64,000 nucleotides of DNA, taken from Naganishia liquefaciens (Eukaryota; Basidiomycota; Tremellomycetes; Filobasidiales; Filobasidiaceae). Below, piece by piece: positions 9,083-20,344 of this stretch (the first letter of the stretch is position 1; each line of letters starts with the position of its first letter). The translations under genes were made by a program, and so were the position numbers. The DNA lies in NCBI GenBank assembly GCA_013423385.1, contig BLZA01000021.1, forward strand, positions 1 through 64,000. Reading direction: 5' to 3'. The notes beneath the pieces are model-generated. The model was not told the origin of the DNA and ran no database searches. It worked only from the letters and a program-made list of their open reading frames with translations.

Positions 9083-12000
9083 CTACCATCCTTCCATGTT
9101 CTTCATCGTGACACCGGGTGTCGACGTGATTTCACCCATCACGAAAGCTCCCGGCTCGCCCGAGCTCCTGATGCTTTCGAGCGCCGCATCCACCTTTTCC
9201 TTGGCGACAATGATAACCATACCGACGCCCATGTTGAACGTTCGGGCCATTTCGAGGTTTTCGATCTGGCCGACCTGCTTGATCCACTTCCAAATAGCTG
9301 GCAACTCCCACGTCGAGGCGTCGATCGTGCATCCGAGTCCCGAACCAGATGAGAACACTCGAGGGATGTTCTCGATGAATCCACCGCCGGTGATGTGGCT
9401 CATGCCCTTGAACAGGCTCGTTCGGATACCGGGCAAAAGCTGCTTGATGTAGATCCGAGTCGGTGTTAAAAGGGACTCGCCGAGCGTGATGTCCTTGTTC
9501 CACGGCGCCGGATCGGCGTACGACAGGCCGGATCGAGCGGCGACTTTACGAACGAGCGAGAAACCGTTCGAGTGGATGCCGGACGAAGGGAGGCCGATGA
9601 GGACATCGCCGGCCTGGATGTCGGGTGTCGGCAGGATCAAATCACGCTCGACGGCACCGACAGCGAAACCGGCCAAGTCGTAGTCGTCTACAAGGTGTCA
9701 GAACAGTCACCTCCCAATTCCTCGTACTCACCAGCATGGTACATTCCCGGCATCTCGGCCGTTTCTCCACCGATCAAGGCACAACCGGCCTGCAGGCATC
9801 CCTCGGCGATGCCCTTGATGACGTCGGCCGCAACCGGCACGTCCAACTTGCTGCACGCAAAGTAGTCGAGGAAATAGAGCGGCTCGGCGCCCTGGACGAT
9901 CAAGTCGTTGACGCTCATGGCCACAAGATCGATACCGACGGTCGAGTGCTTGCCGACGTCCAACGCAACCCGTAACTTGGTTCCGACACCGTCCGTGCCG
10001 GAAACCAAGACGGGATCGCGGAATCCGGCGCTCTTGAGGTCAAACGCACCGCCGAATCCACCGATTTCGCCGTCGGCCCCTGGTCGACGGGTGGCCTTGA
10101 CGACGGGCTTGATGGCGTCAACAAGAGCGTTGCCGTTGTCGACCGAGACGCCGGCCGAGGCGTAGGTGAGGGGTGCATCAGTCGAGGCGGCACCGAGAGC
10201 GCTGCAAAGGGTCAGATGGGTCAGTTGAATTCAGAGGCGGAAGAGCAGACTCACCGGTGCGCAATGTCCCGTCGGAAAGTCTTGCCGTCAAAGTTGACCG
10301 CATCGACGCCCTTGTAAGCGAGCGCAAGAGCGTCCTCGATCGTGTCGCCCTTGGCGCACACGACGAGCACCCTTCCACCATCCGTCACGACCTTGCCGTC
10401 CTGCGACTTGGTTCCGGCGTGGAAGACGACGACGCCGGGAACATCACCAACGGTAATCTCGATGCCCTTGTCGTATTTTCCCGGGTATCCTCGGCTAGCC
10501 AAGACGACACTGACGGCGAAGCCTGGCTCGATATCGAGGTTGACCGAGTCCAACCGTCGCTCGGCGCATGCAAGCATGACCTCGGCGAGGTCAACCGAGG
10601 GCGACAACAGAAGCATCAAGGCCTCGGTTTCCGGGTCACCGAATCGAACGTTGTATTCGAGGACCTTGGGTCCGGTCGAAGTGAGGATAAATCCGGTGAA
10701 GAGCATACCGACAAAGGGGAAGCCTGCGAAATGTCAGAGTAGTCCGCGATGACTTGCCGCTCGCCCTTACCGTCCTTTCGCATGCCGCGAATCGTCGGCT
10801 CCAAGCACTCCTTGACACACGTCGCCATCACCTCGTCCGTGCAAACCGGCGCGGGTGCATAGGCGCCCATGCCTCCCGTGTTCAATCCGACGTCGCCCTC
10901 GCCGATCCTCTTGTGATCTTGCGCGGCGGGCAAGGGCTTGATCGTGTACCCATCCGAAAAAGCCAAGATGGACAATTCCGGACCCTCGAGGTACTCTTCG
11001 ATAACAATCTCGTCGCCGGCGCTGCCGAATTCCTTGTCGACGAGCACGCTCTTGAGCGCCTGCTTGGCCTCGTCGATGGTTTCGGGCAGCAGCACACCCT
11101 TTCCAGCGGCCAAGCCAGAAGCCTTCAAGACGACACGCGCAAATCCGCACGACTCGAGGTACGCCCGAGCATCGTCGTATTGCGCGGCGGTGAATGAGCG
11201 GAATCCAGCGGTGGGGATCGCGTGTCGCTGCATGAATTCCTTGGAGAGGGTCTTGCTGCCCTCGAGGAGCGCGGCTTCGGGCGAGGGACCAAATACGGGG
11301 ATGCCGGCTGCGAGAGGGATGTGAGATGGAATCGCAGGTGAGAGGCGACGAAGAACGCACCTTTGCGGAAGACTCGCTCGACACCGTCGACGAGAGGCTG
11401 TTCGGGTCCGGGAATGCAGAGGTCGATCTAGCGAGGGTGTCAGCACGGGTCGGGTCAAAGAAATGCGGTCGAGCGGTCAGATCGACGCAAAACAGCTCCT
11501 TTCCATAGCACCCAAAGGTCCCTTTGATATTCGGGGTGACAGGGGCTTTTGGCGGTTGACTAGGAGAAGGGCTGAGAAACGATTCCAATCACTTTCGATG
11601 GTATTCATGGAATGGCGGTTCGTCCGCATCAATCACCTGTCGTCCCGTCTTCCCGGCCATTTGCGATCTCTCGCTCCTCTCGTCAGAGCATTGAACATCG
11701 CTCTGTTCGGGCCGATGCCCGCTTGGCCTGAGCGTAGCCTAGCACAACCTTTGTCGTGCTCAGGGACTGCTGCGTGGAATGCTGATACTCTCGCTAGCGC
11801 TGCCGAGACAAGTGGTCCTCGGCCGTCCTATGACGGCCTCGTGCTTTCGGCTCTAATATTCTCGCTTCACTTTGCGAGACAAGGCTTTCCCTCGCCTTGG
11901 GTCGCTAGGCGAATTCGCTCCTCGCTCCGCTCGCTCGCTCGACTCACCTGCCTCTCCTTTGCAAACTGCACCAACCCTTCAAAGCCCTCCCCCCACTTGC

Positions 12001-12181
12001 CCTGCCAGCCCTCGACCTTTCCTCCCATCCGGTCCGTTCCTCCATTTCCCGGCGCAACAACGACACTCTTGACCCGCTCACTCTGCGCAAGCTTCCACGC
12101 CAGCGCGTGCTCTCGTCCTCCTGCGCCGAGGACGAGCACGTTCAGCTGCTGCGGAGCGTCGGGAAAGGTAGTGATGGACAT
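9083..12181 (-). CDS. ADE5,7: Bifunctional GAR synthetase / AIR synthetase
   Basis: Catalyses two steps of de novo purine synthesis in the cytosol: phosphoribosylamine plus glycine to GAR, and FGAM cyclisation to AIR. Six exons fit exactly: 12181-11948, 11427-11361, 11307-10771, 10723-10255, 10201-9732 and 9687-9083, totalling 2382 nt or 793 aa (the yeast protein is about 800). The N-terminus has the nucleotide-fold signature [17 protein letters not shown], then [11 protein letters not shown] and an ATP-grasp region with [11 protein letters not shown] and NTGGMGAY (GARS, about residues 5-430). The C-terminal half has [24 protein letters not shown] and [11 protein letters not shown] (AIRS/PurM, about 440-793). 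The first intron is about 520 nt, ten times the others. It is convergent with the AlkB-like gene and divergent from RRB1 (303-bp gap). Confidence 0.96.
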
Positions 12182-12484
12182 CTCGTTGTATGAGAAACTG
12201 GTAGTGGGCCCTTCCCCTTCTCTTGTTCTTTTCCTGAAACCGCCGATCCGCGCAATTTGTCTTCCTTCGGTCCGCCCGAAAGCACGAAACGAACGAAAGC
12301 ACTCACCCCGCGGAAGCAAACGCCCGCGGGAAAAAGGACGAGTCACGTGCGCGCAGCAGAGATTTCTTGGGCGGAAGCAGATGGGGAGCGGTTGAATCAT
12401 TTCATCGCCGGCCGTCAAGGTGGTGTTCTCTTGTGGTCTGTGTAATGGGAAACCCACTCGGATTCGGGAAAGAAGTCACACACG
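12182..12484. promoter_or_regulatory. Divergent promoter region between ADE5,7 and RRB1
   Basis: A 303-bp gap separates the start codons of two head-to-head genes, one for purine synthesis and one for ribosome assembly, both growth-related. Shared regulation is plausible from position only. No binding site was identified. Confidence 0.4.
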
Positions 12485-14889
12485 ATGCCGAAACGACAAG
12501 CCGAAGACGCCGAGATCCACCAGACGGCACGCGCAAAGGGAGAGGCCGCCAAGCAGGCCGAGGATGGCGGGATGGGAGAGTTTGAGGACCAGTGGGAGGA
12601 TGAGATGAGCGAGGAGGAGGTCGTCGAGGGGGATTTGGAGGGGGAGGATGGTGAGTCCTAGCAAAGGCGACGAACGACGAGTGAACGGGTGAAGCGACAT
12701 GTCGAGCGATCGAGGAATGCACGGCGCCGCAGGCAAGGATCACATTCGAGCCCTAGGGGGCGTGCGACAAAGATAGGGCTGCTGAAGCAGATCCAGAGAG
12801 ACAGCATTCTACCGCCGCATGCAATGGTTTTTTCGACATTCTCGCTGGGCGAAGCGAGTATGACTGTATTGCCTAGTGCCAGAGAGGATCGGTCCGCCGA
12901 GTCCCTCTCAAGACCAGTCAAATCGAAGAGTTTAGGCTTGATCCAAGCGCGGCGAGCAAAATCGTCGCGAGAACGAGTTGTTCGATCTGTCATTGACAAT
13001 CGACACTCATTCCGTGTGCACAGGAGAAGCGCTACGTCGAGAGAAAAAGAGTTCGCGGAGGCTGGCTTTTCATTCCCATGTTGGATCGATCGCAAACTTC
13101 CGGAGGAACATAGATCTCCGATCACGAGCAGAATAGCTGTCGCAGTGAAATTCTCGAACCAATGAAAGAAGACAAGCGCGAGCCAAGATCGTTTGGGGCA
13201 GAAATGGCTGGATTCCGTGTCACACCACGCACTTCTTCGGAAGAACGCCGACAACACCCTTTGTCGCGCGAACAGGGTCCAATCCGGAGTGGACGGGCTC
13301 CTGTAACCAGACAAGGGATAAGGCCGAAATCTGGTACTCAATCATTCTTGGCTGAGTTGTGACTCCCCGCAAGACTCTTCCATACCTGAAACGATCGCCC
13401 GCCCAATGCTAACCCCTGCTTAGGCGTTATGCTAGATTCGGAAATGATCCCCGCAGCCGAGGACGAGGAACCCGTCGACACCACCCCCGTCGAGACCTAC
13501 CTTCCCGGTCACTCGCGTCCGCTCGAAACCGACGAAACCCTCGAACCGGATCACTCGGTCTACCAAGCCCTGCATCAACTCAGCTATACTTGGCCGTGTC
13601 TCTCATTCGACGTGCTCCGTGACAACCTCGGATGGGAACGTGGCAAGTTCCCGCATACGGCATGGGTCGTTGCCGGTACGCAAGCCGGTGACACCCAGGG
13701 TGCCGGCGGAATGAGCGTCCGGGGGAAAGACGAGGTTGTCGTCATGCGATGGGGCGGCATCAGCCGCACACAAAAGGAGGGTGAGGACTCAGACGACGAC
13801 GATGATGATGACGACGATGAAGAGGATGAAGACGCGCATCTCGAGTACCTGTCCATTCCGCATACCGGCTCGGTCAACCGTATCCGAGCGGCACCCATGC
13901 CGCCAAGCCCGGCTCTCCTTCCGCCCGCGCCGACGCCATACCACGTCGCCACCATGTCGGAAACCGGAAAGTGCCACATTTTTGACGTCCGCCCGCTGAT
14001 CGACCAACTCGAGTCGCCCGGATCTCAAGGCATCCAGCAACGCATGGACCGTGCCAAGCGCCCACTACACACCATAAACGCCCACGGCCGCAATGAAGGC
14101 TTTGCGCTTGACTGGGCCGGATCGTACAGTGGCTCGTCGACGGCCACGCCTACGGATCTGCGTTTGCTCACCGGTGACGTCGCCGGTAAAATCTTCCTCA
14201 CAACCGCCAACAACTCGGGCTTCACAACCGCGGCGGCGCCTTACACCTCGCACACCTCGTCCGTCGAAGATCTCCAATGGTCGCCATCGGAGCCGACCGT
14301 CTTTGCTTCGTGTTCCGCCGACCGCAGTATCAAGATTTGGGATGTTCGTGTCAAGAGCCGCAAGAGTGTGACAGGTATCCCTGGCGCCCACGACGAGGAC
14401 GTCAACGTGATCAGCTGGAACAAGGGTGTCGAGTACCTGATCGTTAGTGGTGGCGATGAGGGTGGGCTCAAGACGTGGGACTTGCGGTCCCTCAAGGCCG
14501 AGTAGGTACACATCTATGTCCACAACATATCATACTGATTGCCCTATAGCCTCAAGTCCGCACCGCAACCGGTCGCTCACTTCAACTGGCATCGCGCACC
14601 CATCACCTCAGTTACATGGTCGCCGCACGACACATCGCTCTTCCTCGCAGCGTCCGCCGATGATTCGGTTACCATGTGGGATCTCTCCGTCGAAGCCGAC
14701 GACGACGAGGTATCTTCCCGAGCGGTCATCGACGCCCAAGGTCGACACGTTCAGGTGCCGCCGCAACTGTTGTTCGTTCACCAGGGGCAAAAGGATGTCA
14801 AGGAGGTTCACTGGCATCCACAAATCCCGGGTATGGTGTGCTCCACCGCGGGCGATGGATTCAATGTGTTCAAGACGATCAGCGCATAG
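12485..14889 (+). CDS. RRB1: Ribosome assembly WD40 protein Rrb1/GRWD1
   Basis: Nuclear/nucleolar chaperone of ribosomal protein L3 (uL3) and, in animals, a histone-binding protein. Exons 12485-12650, 13424-14501 and 14550-14889 join in frame to 527 aa. The N-terminus is acidic (EDQWEDEMSEEE). Next comes the histone-binding-like helix region HQLSYTWPCLSFDVL (about residue 100), and an Asp/Glu run (about 175-190) typical of the glutamate-rich WD family. The C-terminal half has WD repeats, including FASCSADRSIKIWDVR, LIVSGGDEGGLKTWDLR and LFLAASADDSVTMWDL. Intron 1 is 773 nt, unusually long here, and holds fairly long open frames on both strands without recognisable content. Length and domain order match the fungal family well. 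Confidence 0.94.
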
Positions 14890-15441
14890 GCTGTGCAGCG
14901 TATGACATGAATTCTAGAATCTCAATGGACTTCACTTTGGGAGAAACGCCTTTGATGCGAAGGCGCTTTGACTATTCTTGAATTACCGACTGCTTCTTGA
15001 TACGCATGGTTACGCCTTGTGCAGAAACATCTGGCGCTTCCACTGTCGAGTTCCTCTGGGAAGCTTAGAACCGTTAGCTTCAGATACGCTAGCACGTTTC
15101 CCGGGCTTTTGTCCTGGACTTCGCGGTCTTTCTGCATTAAGTCTAGCTCTTGGCTCTATATTTAACGAGAAGAGCACCATCCTTTGTTCCCAATGTGCTC
15201 GCCACGAATTGTCATGTTGTATCGCCTTGTGGAGACTCAGGTCAACAGGTCAGAAGTTCCCCTGCAATGACGTTTGAAATGCCATTCCTTTGTGATGAAA
15301 GCCACTTTGCTGGGCATCATGATTCAAATATAATACTTGATCTTGGAGGACAATGAAAGTTATCCCCTCGCCGTACGACATACTTTGCGTTCCGCTTAGT
15401 AATCTCATCTCCGTGACTACTCAAAGGCGCTTCCGCTGCTC
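14890..15441. other. Intergenic region
   Basis: No supported gene. Contains the RRB1 3' flank and the upstream region of the hypothetical gene at 15442. Nothing else recognised. Confidence 0.4.
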
Positions 15442-16596
15442 ATGCCGAAACGCAGCCGCTCTCCTATGCTTGACTTGCTTGATGGTCTAGGTGGCGACGG
15501 CTCCAGTGTCGCTATCGCCTGGCTTTCTCGTGAAGAACTTCAGAGCTCCTTAAACGACGATAGGAAGTACCAAGAAACCAAGAAAATGGATGAGCTTCAA
15601 GACAAACACTGGACTACGTTGGATAAGGACTTTCTAGGGACAGAGCCTAGAAGGGATACCCCCATCGGTAACACCCATCTTGGCGTTGCCGACATAGTTT
15701 CCGAAGTCAAATTTACAACTTTAGGGGAAGCTTTGGACAAAGCCGAATGCAATCTTCAGGCTATTCAGTATGACTACATCCTGCAGCTCAGTGAGAACGC
15801 CATGGTGGAAGGCTCAAATCAGGGCAACGAGTGCCGTGACCCATTACGGGCTGTCTTTAACGAATTGTGTCAGTCTGCAAAGCTAGCATCCGCTTCTGAT
15901 GAATGGGCCATCAACAGTGAGAGTTATGAGCAGAGAGTTCACAAAGTCGTAAAAGGGTCGATGGAACTTTACCGGAATGATAGTCGTCAGGGTGGACGGT
16001 CTTCGTTGCAGGTAAAAGGCCCCGATCGGTGCTTAAGGCAGAAAGTTTTGGGCAACAGGGACGCGCAGGGTCGCAGAACCGAGTTTCTGCTCGTCTGGTA
16101 CGTCCCGCTGTCCTGGCAGCCATCGCGCCTCAGCAAGAAGACTACAGGGCCAGGGAAAAGCAGCAGTCACAAGGTCGGAGTTCAGATTGTTTATCTGTTC
16201 TCGTGCTACAGATTTTATCTGAAGGAGAATGAGGCGGTGGCAAGGTCGGACTGGAGCGATAACTCATTGACTGTGGGACAACCTTCGCAAAGAAGTGGGA
16301 ACAGTGGAGAAGTATCCAACCGCACTTCAAGTCAGACCAGGCTTCGTGGGGATCATTTTCGGCACTCCGGTACTGACATGACATACTGCGGTACTTTCAC
16401 AACATCCACGCCGAGGGCTGTCACATACGAAACAGAAGCGGGCAGTCAGTTGTCTCGCTCCAGCTCTCAGTCTCTCTTAGTCTCGGCTGATGTGTCGGAC
16501 GATTCGGATTGGCAACCCAAACCAATCGTCAATGGGAGCCCTACAAAGTCTCGCGTCAGAGCTGCTACCAGATTTAGCAAAAGGCAAAGACGCTAG
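15442..16596 (+). CDS. Hypothetical protein, low complexity at both ends
   Basis: One frame of 384 codons starts with MPKRSRSPMLDLLDGLGGDG and ends in a basic tail (TRFSKRQRR). The first roughly 190 residues look coding and helical. The Ser/Thr-rich C-terminus carries likely nuclear localisation clusters. Between about 16030 and 16230 another plus frame gives a more protein-like Gln/Arg-rich stretch (APQQEDYRAREKQQSQ), so one or two introns may be missed and the middle of this model may be wrong. No domain is recognised. A small Ser/Arg-rich nuclear protein is a guess only. Confidence 0.45.
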   Translation: MPKRSRSPMLDLLDGLGGDGSSVAIAWLSREELQSSLNDDRKYQETKKMDELQDKHWTTLDKDFLGTEPRRDTPIGNTHLGVADIVSEVKFTTLGEALDKAECNLQAIQYDYILQLSENAMVEGSNQGNECRDPLRAVFNELCQSAKLASASDEWAINSESYEQRVHKVVKGSMELYRNDSRQGGRSSLQVKGPDRCLRQKVLGNRDAQGRRTEFLLVWYVPLSWQPSRLSKKTTGPGKSSSHKVGVQIVYLFSCYRFYLKENEAVARSDWSDNSLTVGQPSQRSGNSGEVSNRTSSQTRLRGDHFRHSGTDMTYCGTFTTSTPRAVTYETEAGSQLSRSSSQSLLVSADVSDDSDWQPKPIVNGSPTKSRVRAATRFSKRQRR

Positions 16597-18291
16597 AGGA
16601 TAAAGCTTTGGTTACTCCAGTCTCAAATGACTGCAAGAGCGTCCGACAAGGGCAAGATGTATTCGGTATTGTCTCATTTATTCCATATACATCGCAGTCC
16701 ATTCGAGTATCGTTGATACACGGATTCTGTCAAGGCATTTCGCGAACTAGTGGAGCATTAGAGGAAGGTGGTTCTTGACGAAGCGACGTCCAAGTTACAG
16801 ATAGTTTGGCATCCACCAACGGAACAAGGAGACCCACAAACTAGACCACAGACAGTGACTCAACGCCGCAAGCGTACTCTTACAACACACGTAGCGTAGC
16901 CGCAGTAAGATTCCCTGTTCAAGTTTCTCCCGGTGTTAGTCTCAATGAGTGACTAGCCAAGGTGTGCCCTGGCGTCAGCAGACCTTCCAAGCACCCTTAC
17001 TATGATCTCCCTCGAGGTCTGTTCACACCAGGTACGCCTCACTGGCGGAGATTCGCCATTGGAGGGAACGGCTCCGACAAACGTGTGAGTTTGCGGATCT
17101 AGGTCAACGTATGAGATTCGATTGTCGAACCACCTCGACTCGTCCCACCTGAGTCATATAGTACAAAGAACGGAGATGGAAGTATCCAGTTAGCAGGTAT
17201 TGTATATCTCCCTGGCAAGTTGTTTGGGGAACTGGGAATGTACTTACCCGGAACGGTACCACCACTGTGGAACCTCAACGAGCTCGGATGACGAGGCTGT
17301 CGACTGCGTCAAAGTACTCACGGCGGACCCCAGTGTGCCAGTAGAAGCCTGCGAAGCAGCATTTCTGCTCTTTGCTGAGTCAAGATGGCTGTTCACTGGT
17401 ATGGGAGATGATGAGCCTTTCCATGAGGACCTTGCTTTCGAGGTGGGCATCTCTATATCGATCGGTCCAAGGACAGGGGACAGATTCTGTTAAGATGCAC
17501 ATATCTGAGCTATCTGAGCCATTATCTATCAGAGCGCTGTGCCATCTTACGTAGGGCATCTCGACTACTACCGGAGACCCCAAAAACAACTTGTCCCGCT
17601 GATATTCATTTCCGTTACATTGACGCATCTTCTGAATAGATGGCCTTCCAATGGGGGACAAAGCCGAGCAGGGATCTAGAGGTTTATCGCCTAAGGGTGT
17701 CTGTATACGAGCGATCGCTCTCCGCACCTCAAGCTGTGCCTGCTCAAAGGCGCGATATCAGAGACTATTCTGGAGGAATCGGAATTCTCAAGAAAGCGTC
17801 TGAGGCTGAAGCATTTAATCAAATGAACCTTCAGGTAGCTTCGTCGTCTTCTCTTTCCACATTGAAGGTATCAAAAAGGTAGGTATCGCACCGCCTTGTC
17901 TACGTCCTCTTGAAGGCCAGGAGCTGGGCTATATTCGAGGCAGGCTGCCGAGCATGTTGCCGATCTGTATTCTCGTGTCTTCCACAGACTTCGGCTGGGT
18001 ACGCGTGTCGAAACTCCGCTGAAGATAGGGAGGGCATGACATCTTTTCATACGACGACTTGATATGTTGAGCCGAAGCGTAACTCGCAACTTCTGCCATC
18101 ATTTCGACATCTTGAACCTCGAGGCAGGATGCTGGCAGGATATCCATTATCATTCATGGTGGCGTTTACCGGACAGCCTGGCCGAGGTGCGCCCGCAGCC
18201 GATGCGAGCAATCGACAACCTCGTCCACTTCGAATTGACCGTCAAGAGTAACATCGTCTGCCATCCGTCTCTAGCTCCGTCCCGCGTCATC
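16597..18291. other. Region without a confident gene
   Basis: Several medium frames exist on both strands (plus about 17640-17882, minus about 17929-18153 and 17380-17727), and each looks partly protein-like, but none forms a consistent spliced model or shows a domain. A minus-strand gene of a few exons between about 17100 and 18153 is possible. The last 200 bp serve as the TAF10 upstream region. Confidence 0.35.
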
Positions 18292-19058
18292 ATGTCAGAC
18301 CCTTCCGCTCTCCCAGGCGCGGCCAGACCACCAGCTCCGGCTGCTGCACCTACGCAAGCCCCAGCATCAACACCTTCAACGGCAACGGCACCCGCCGCAC
18401 CATCATCCACCCCTCTTTTACCTGCTCAGATTCAATCTACCCTTCAAACCATCGCGCATGCCCACGCTGCATCAGAGACACACCTCGCAGCACAGCGCCA
18501 GCAGCGAGAGGCCTACCTTGGCGAGCAGAGAAAGCGCGATGAGGAGGAACGGAGAGTACGTAGGGAGGAGAAGCGAAAGGAGAGAGAAGAATGGGTGAAG
18601 AGGAGGGATGGAAGCGTTGGAGAGCTGATGGTACTGCTAGATGACTACCGGCCGCTGGTGAGTCACATATGCAGTAACTCCTGGGGCTGACAATACTGAT
18701 TTGATTTGCCCCTTCGTGCGTCGACGCTCACAGATCCCAGACGCTGTCACAGACCACTACCTACAAAAATCCGGCTTCGAATCACAAGACCCGCGCCTCA
18801 CGCGTCTCCTCTCTCTCGCTGCGCAGAAATTCGTATCGGACATCACACAGGATGCATTCCACTACGCCAAGCTTCGTACTTCGGCGCCGGCCCAGGGATC
18901 AAGTGAGGCGGAAAGCGGGCGGTTAGTGTTGACAATGGATGATCTGGCGAGCGCGTTGGGCGATCATGGCGTGGATGGGAGGAAGCCAGACTACTGTGAG
19001 TGCTTGACAGAAGGACAAAGGCTGGCTTTCAGGTGCTGATATCCCGATAGATTTCTAA
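18292..19058 (+). CDS. TAF10: TFIID/SAGA subunit TAF10
   Basis: Histone-fold subunit shared by TFIID and SAGA, acting in RNA polymerase II transcription. Exons 18292-18657, 18734-18995 and 19051-19058 join to 211 aa. The last exon is only 8 nt (end of a Tyr codon, Phe, stop). The N-terminal roughly 60 residues are Ala/Pro-rich and disordered. Residues about 75-110 are a charged helix ([18 protein letters not shown]). The TAF10 histone fold occupies about 122-211: [45 protein letters not shown] and [14 protein letters not shown]. The order and near-terminal LTMDDL..AL..GI-like helix are diagnostic of the family. Confidence 0.93.
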
Positions 19059-20344
19059 GCTTCAAGGACAATATCACATACAACGGCCTCTCGATGGTCC
19101 GTTTCTTCTGTTGTACAAAATCACTTCCAGACTTCCAGCCAAATAGGAGGTTCCGCGGCACGCATCTCCATCTGGAACCGGCAACTTCGCATCGCAGAAC
19201 ACACTACAAACGCGCGACGACGACGCAAGGCATTCTTATCAACGAAAATTCCAGCCGGCATTGCGATCAGAACGTTGAAAATTATCAGCAAACTTGCTGG
19301 CAAAGTCAATCCGGCGTCCCAGCTAGCTTCCTAAACCTTCGCATCGTCTGACCACTCTGTCATCTCCACATTGCGACGGATGACTCCCAGATACCTCATG
19401 AAGCCATTTTCGACAATGCTCATATGACATAAAATGCTCTCGTTCTTAGCAACAAGCTGTGAGGCCATGCTCCCGCATGCACGGCACTGCTCTGTGATTC
19501 CACCCGTCGATTTGACGTTCACTAATACCGCCCTTCCAGCTTTACACAACACTCGAGACCGCTCCGTATCTTACCCTGCAATTCCGATCTACGCGTCCGA
19601 GGAAAGAGCTTTCCAATTTCGAGGCCTTTGATGCAGCATCATCGATCGCATCGCTGGCCCTTTGTCATTCATTGAGCGATGAGGTTTCAGGGCCTGTCCT
19701 TTCTGTCGTAACTCCTTGAATCGCGGGGCTTCGAGAGCTCAAGGGCTGTGAGAGCTACCTCAAGGCCTTTTGCGGAGTATCGGACAAGCTATGCAGTGAA
19801 TTGACCCCTTGGTACCTTCCGTTATTGCACAATCTTGACCCTTCTTCTCCTCCTCTCAAGCTCGCCCCACTGCCCCTATCAATTTGCATTGCTTCTTGGG
19901 CTCGTTTCAGATCACCTGCGTCTGCCTCTACGTCTCGGAAAGGCAATCTCGAGAACAGATTCCAGGAGGGAACTTTGTAACTGAAGTGCTAGCAGAAGAG
20001 CGTGCTCATGCTGGCAGCAAAAAGCTTCAACTGCGGAAGATCGGAAAGTCTCGCCGATAGATCGTGTCGTGATAGGACTTTTCCCCCACTCCTCCTTTGA
20101 TATACTTTTCGCCCTGAAGTGGAAGTTATGGCGCTAGACCTCAGTTATAAGTATGTGTGCTGTGTTGAACGTCTTGGATGTTACTCGTGCTCGAACAAGC
20201 ACGACAGCGTAGGAAACACACACACCGGGCAAAACAGGCTATCCAGCTGATCCTCTTTGGTCTGCTAAAAGACCATAGATACTTTCTGCCGCTCATTGCT
20301 CATCATTCGTCCTCTCCCGCATGGTCAGATAAAGACGCAGCACA
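19059..20344. other. Region with only fragmentary reading frames
   Basis: Apart from the weak minus-strand model listed separately at 19331-19946, nothing is supported. The plus strand shows short frames without domains. A promoter for the gene starting near 20345 would lie at its right edge. Confidence 0.35.
19331..19946 (-). CDS. Possible small minus-strand gene, hypothetical
   Basis: Two minus-strand blocks read like protein: 19946-19755 (FRDVEADAGDLKRAQEAMQI) and 19552-19331 (STGGITEQCRACGSMASQLV, ending SDDAKV and stop). They are in different frames and would need an intron between about 19760 and 19560. The second block has CRAC and CHMS cysteine/histidine pairs that could be a zinc site, but this is weak. 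No family is recognised, and the start codon is not settled. Confidence 0.25.

Noticed and set aside
11463-12395. 310-codon plus-strand frame
   Set aside because: It runs antisense through the first exon and intron of ADE5,7 and translates to low-complexity Pro/Ser/Arg sequence.
12658-13341. 227-codon minus-strand frame inside RRB1 intron 1
   Set aside because: Composition is not protein-like, no domain, and a plus-strand frame overlaps it; the region is flanked by good splice sites that join RRB1 in frame.
13584-14065. Minus-strand frames with Ser or Ile/Val runs opposite RRB1
   Set aside because: Shadows of the Asp/Glu run and WD repeats of the plus-strand gene.
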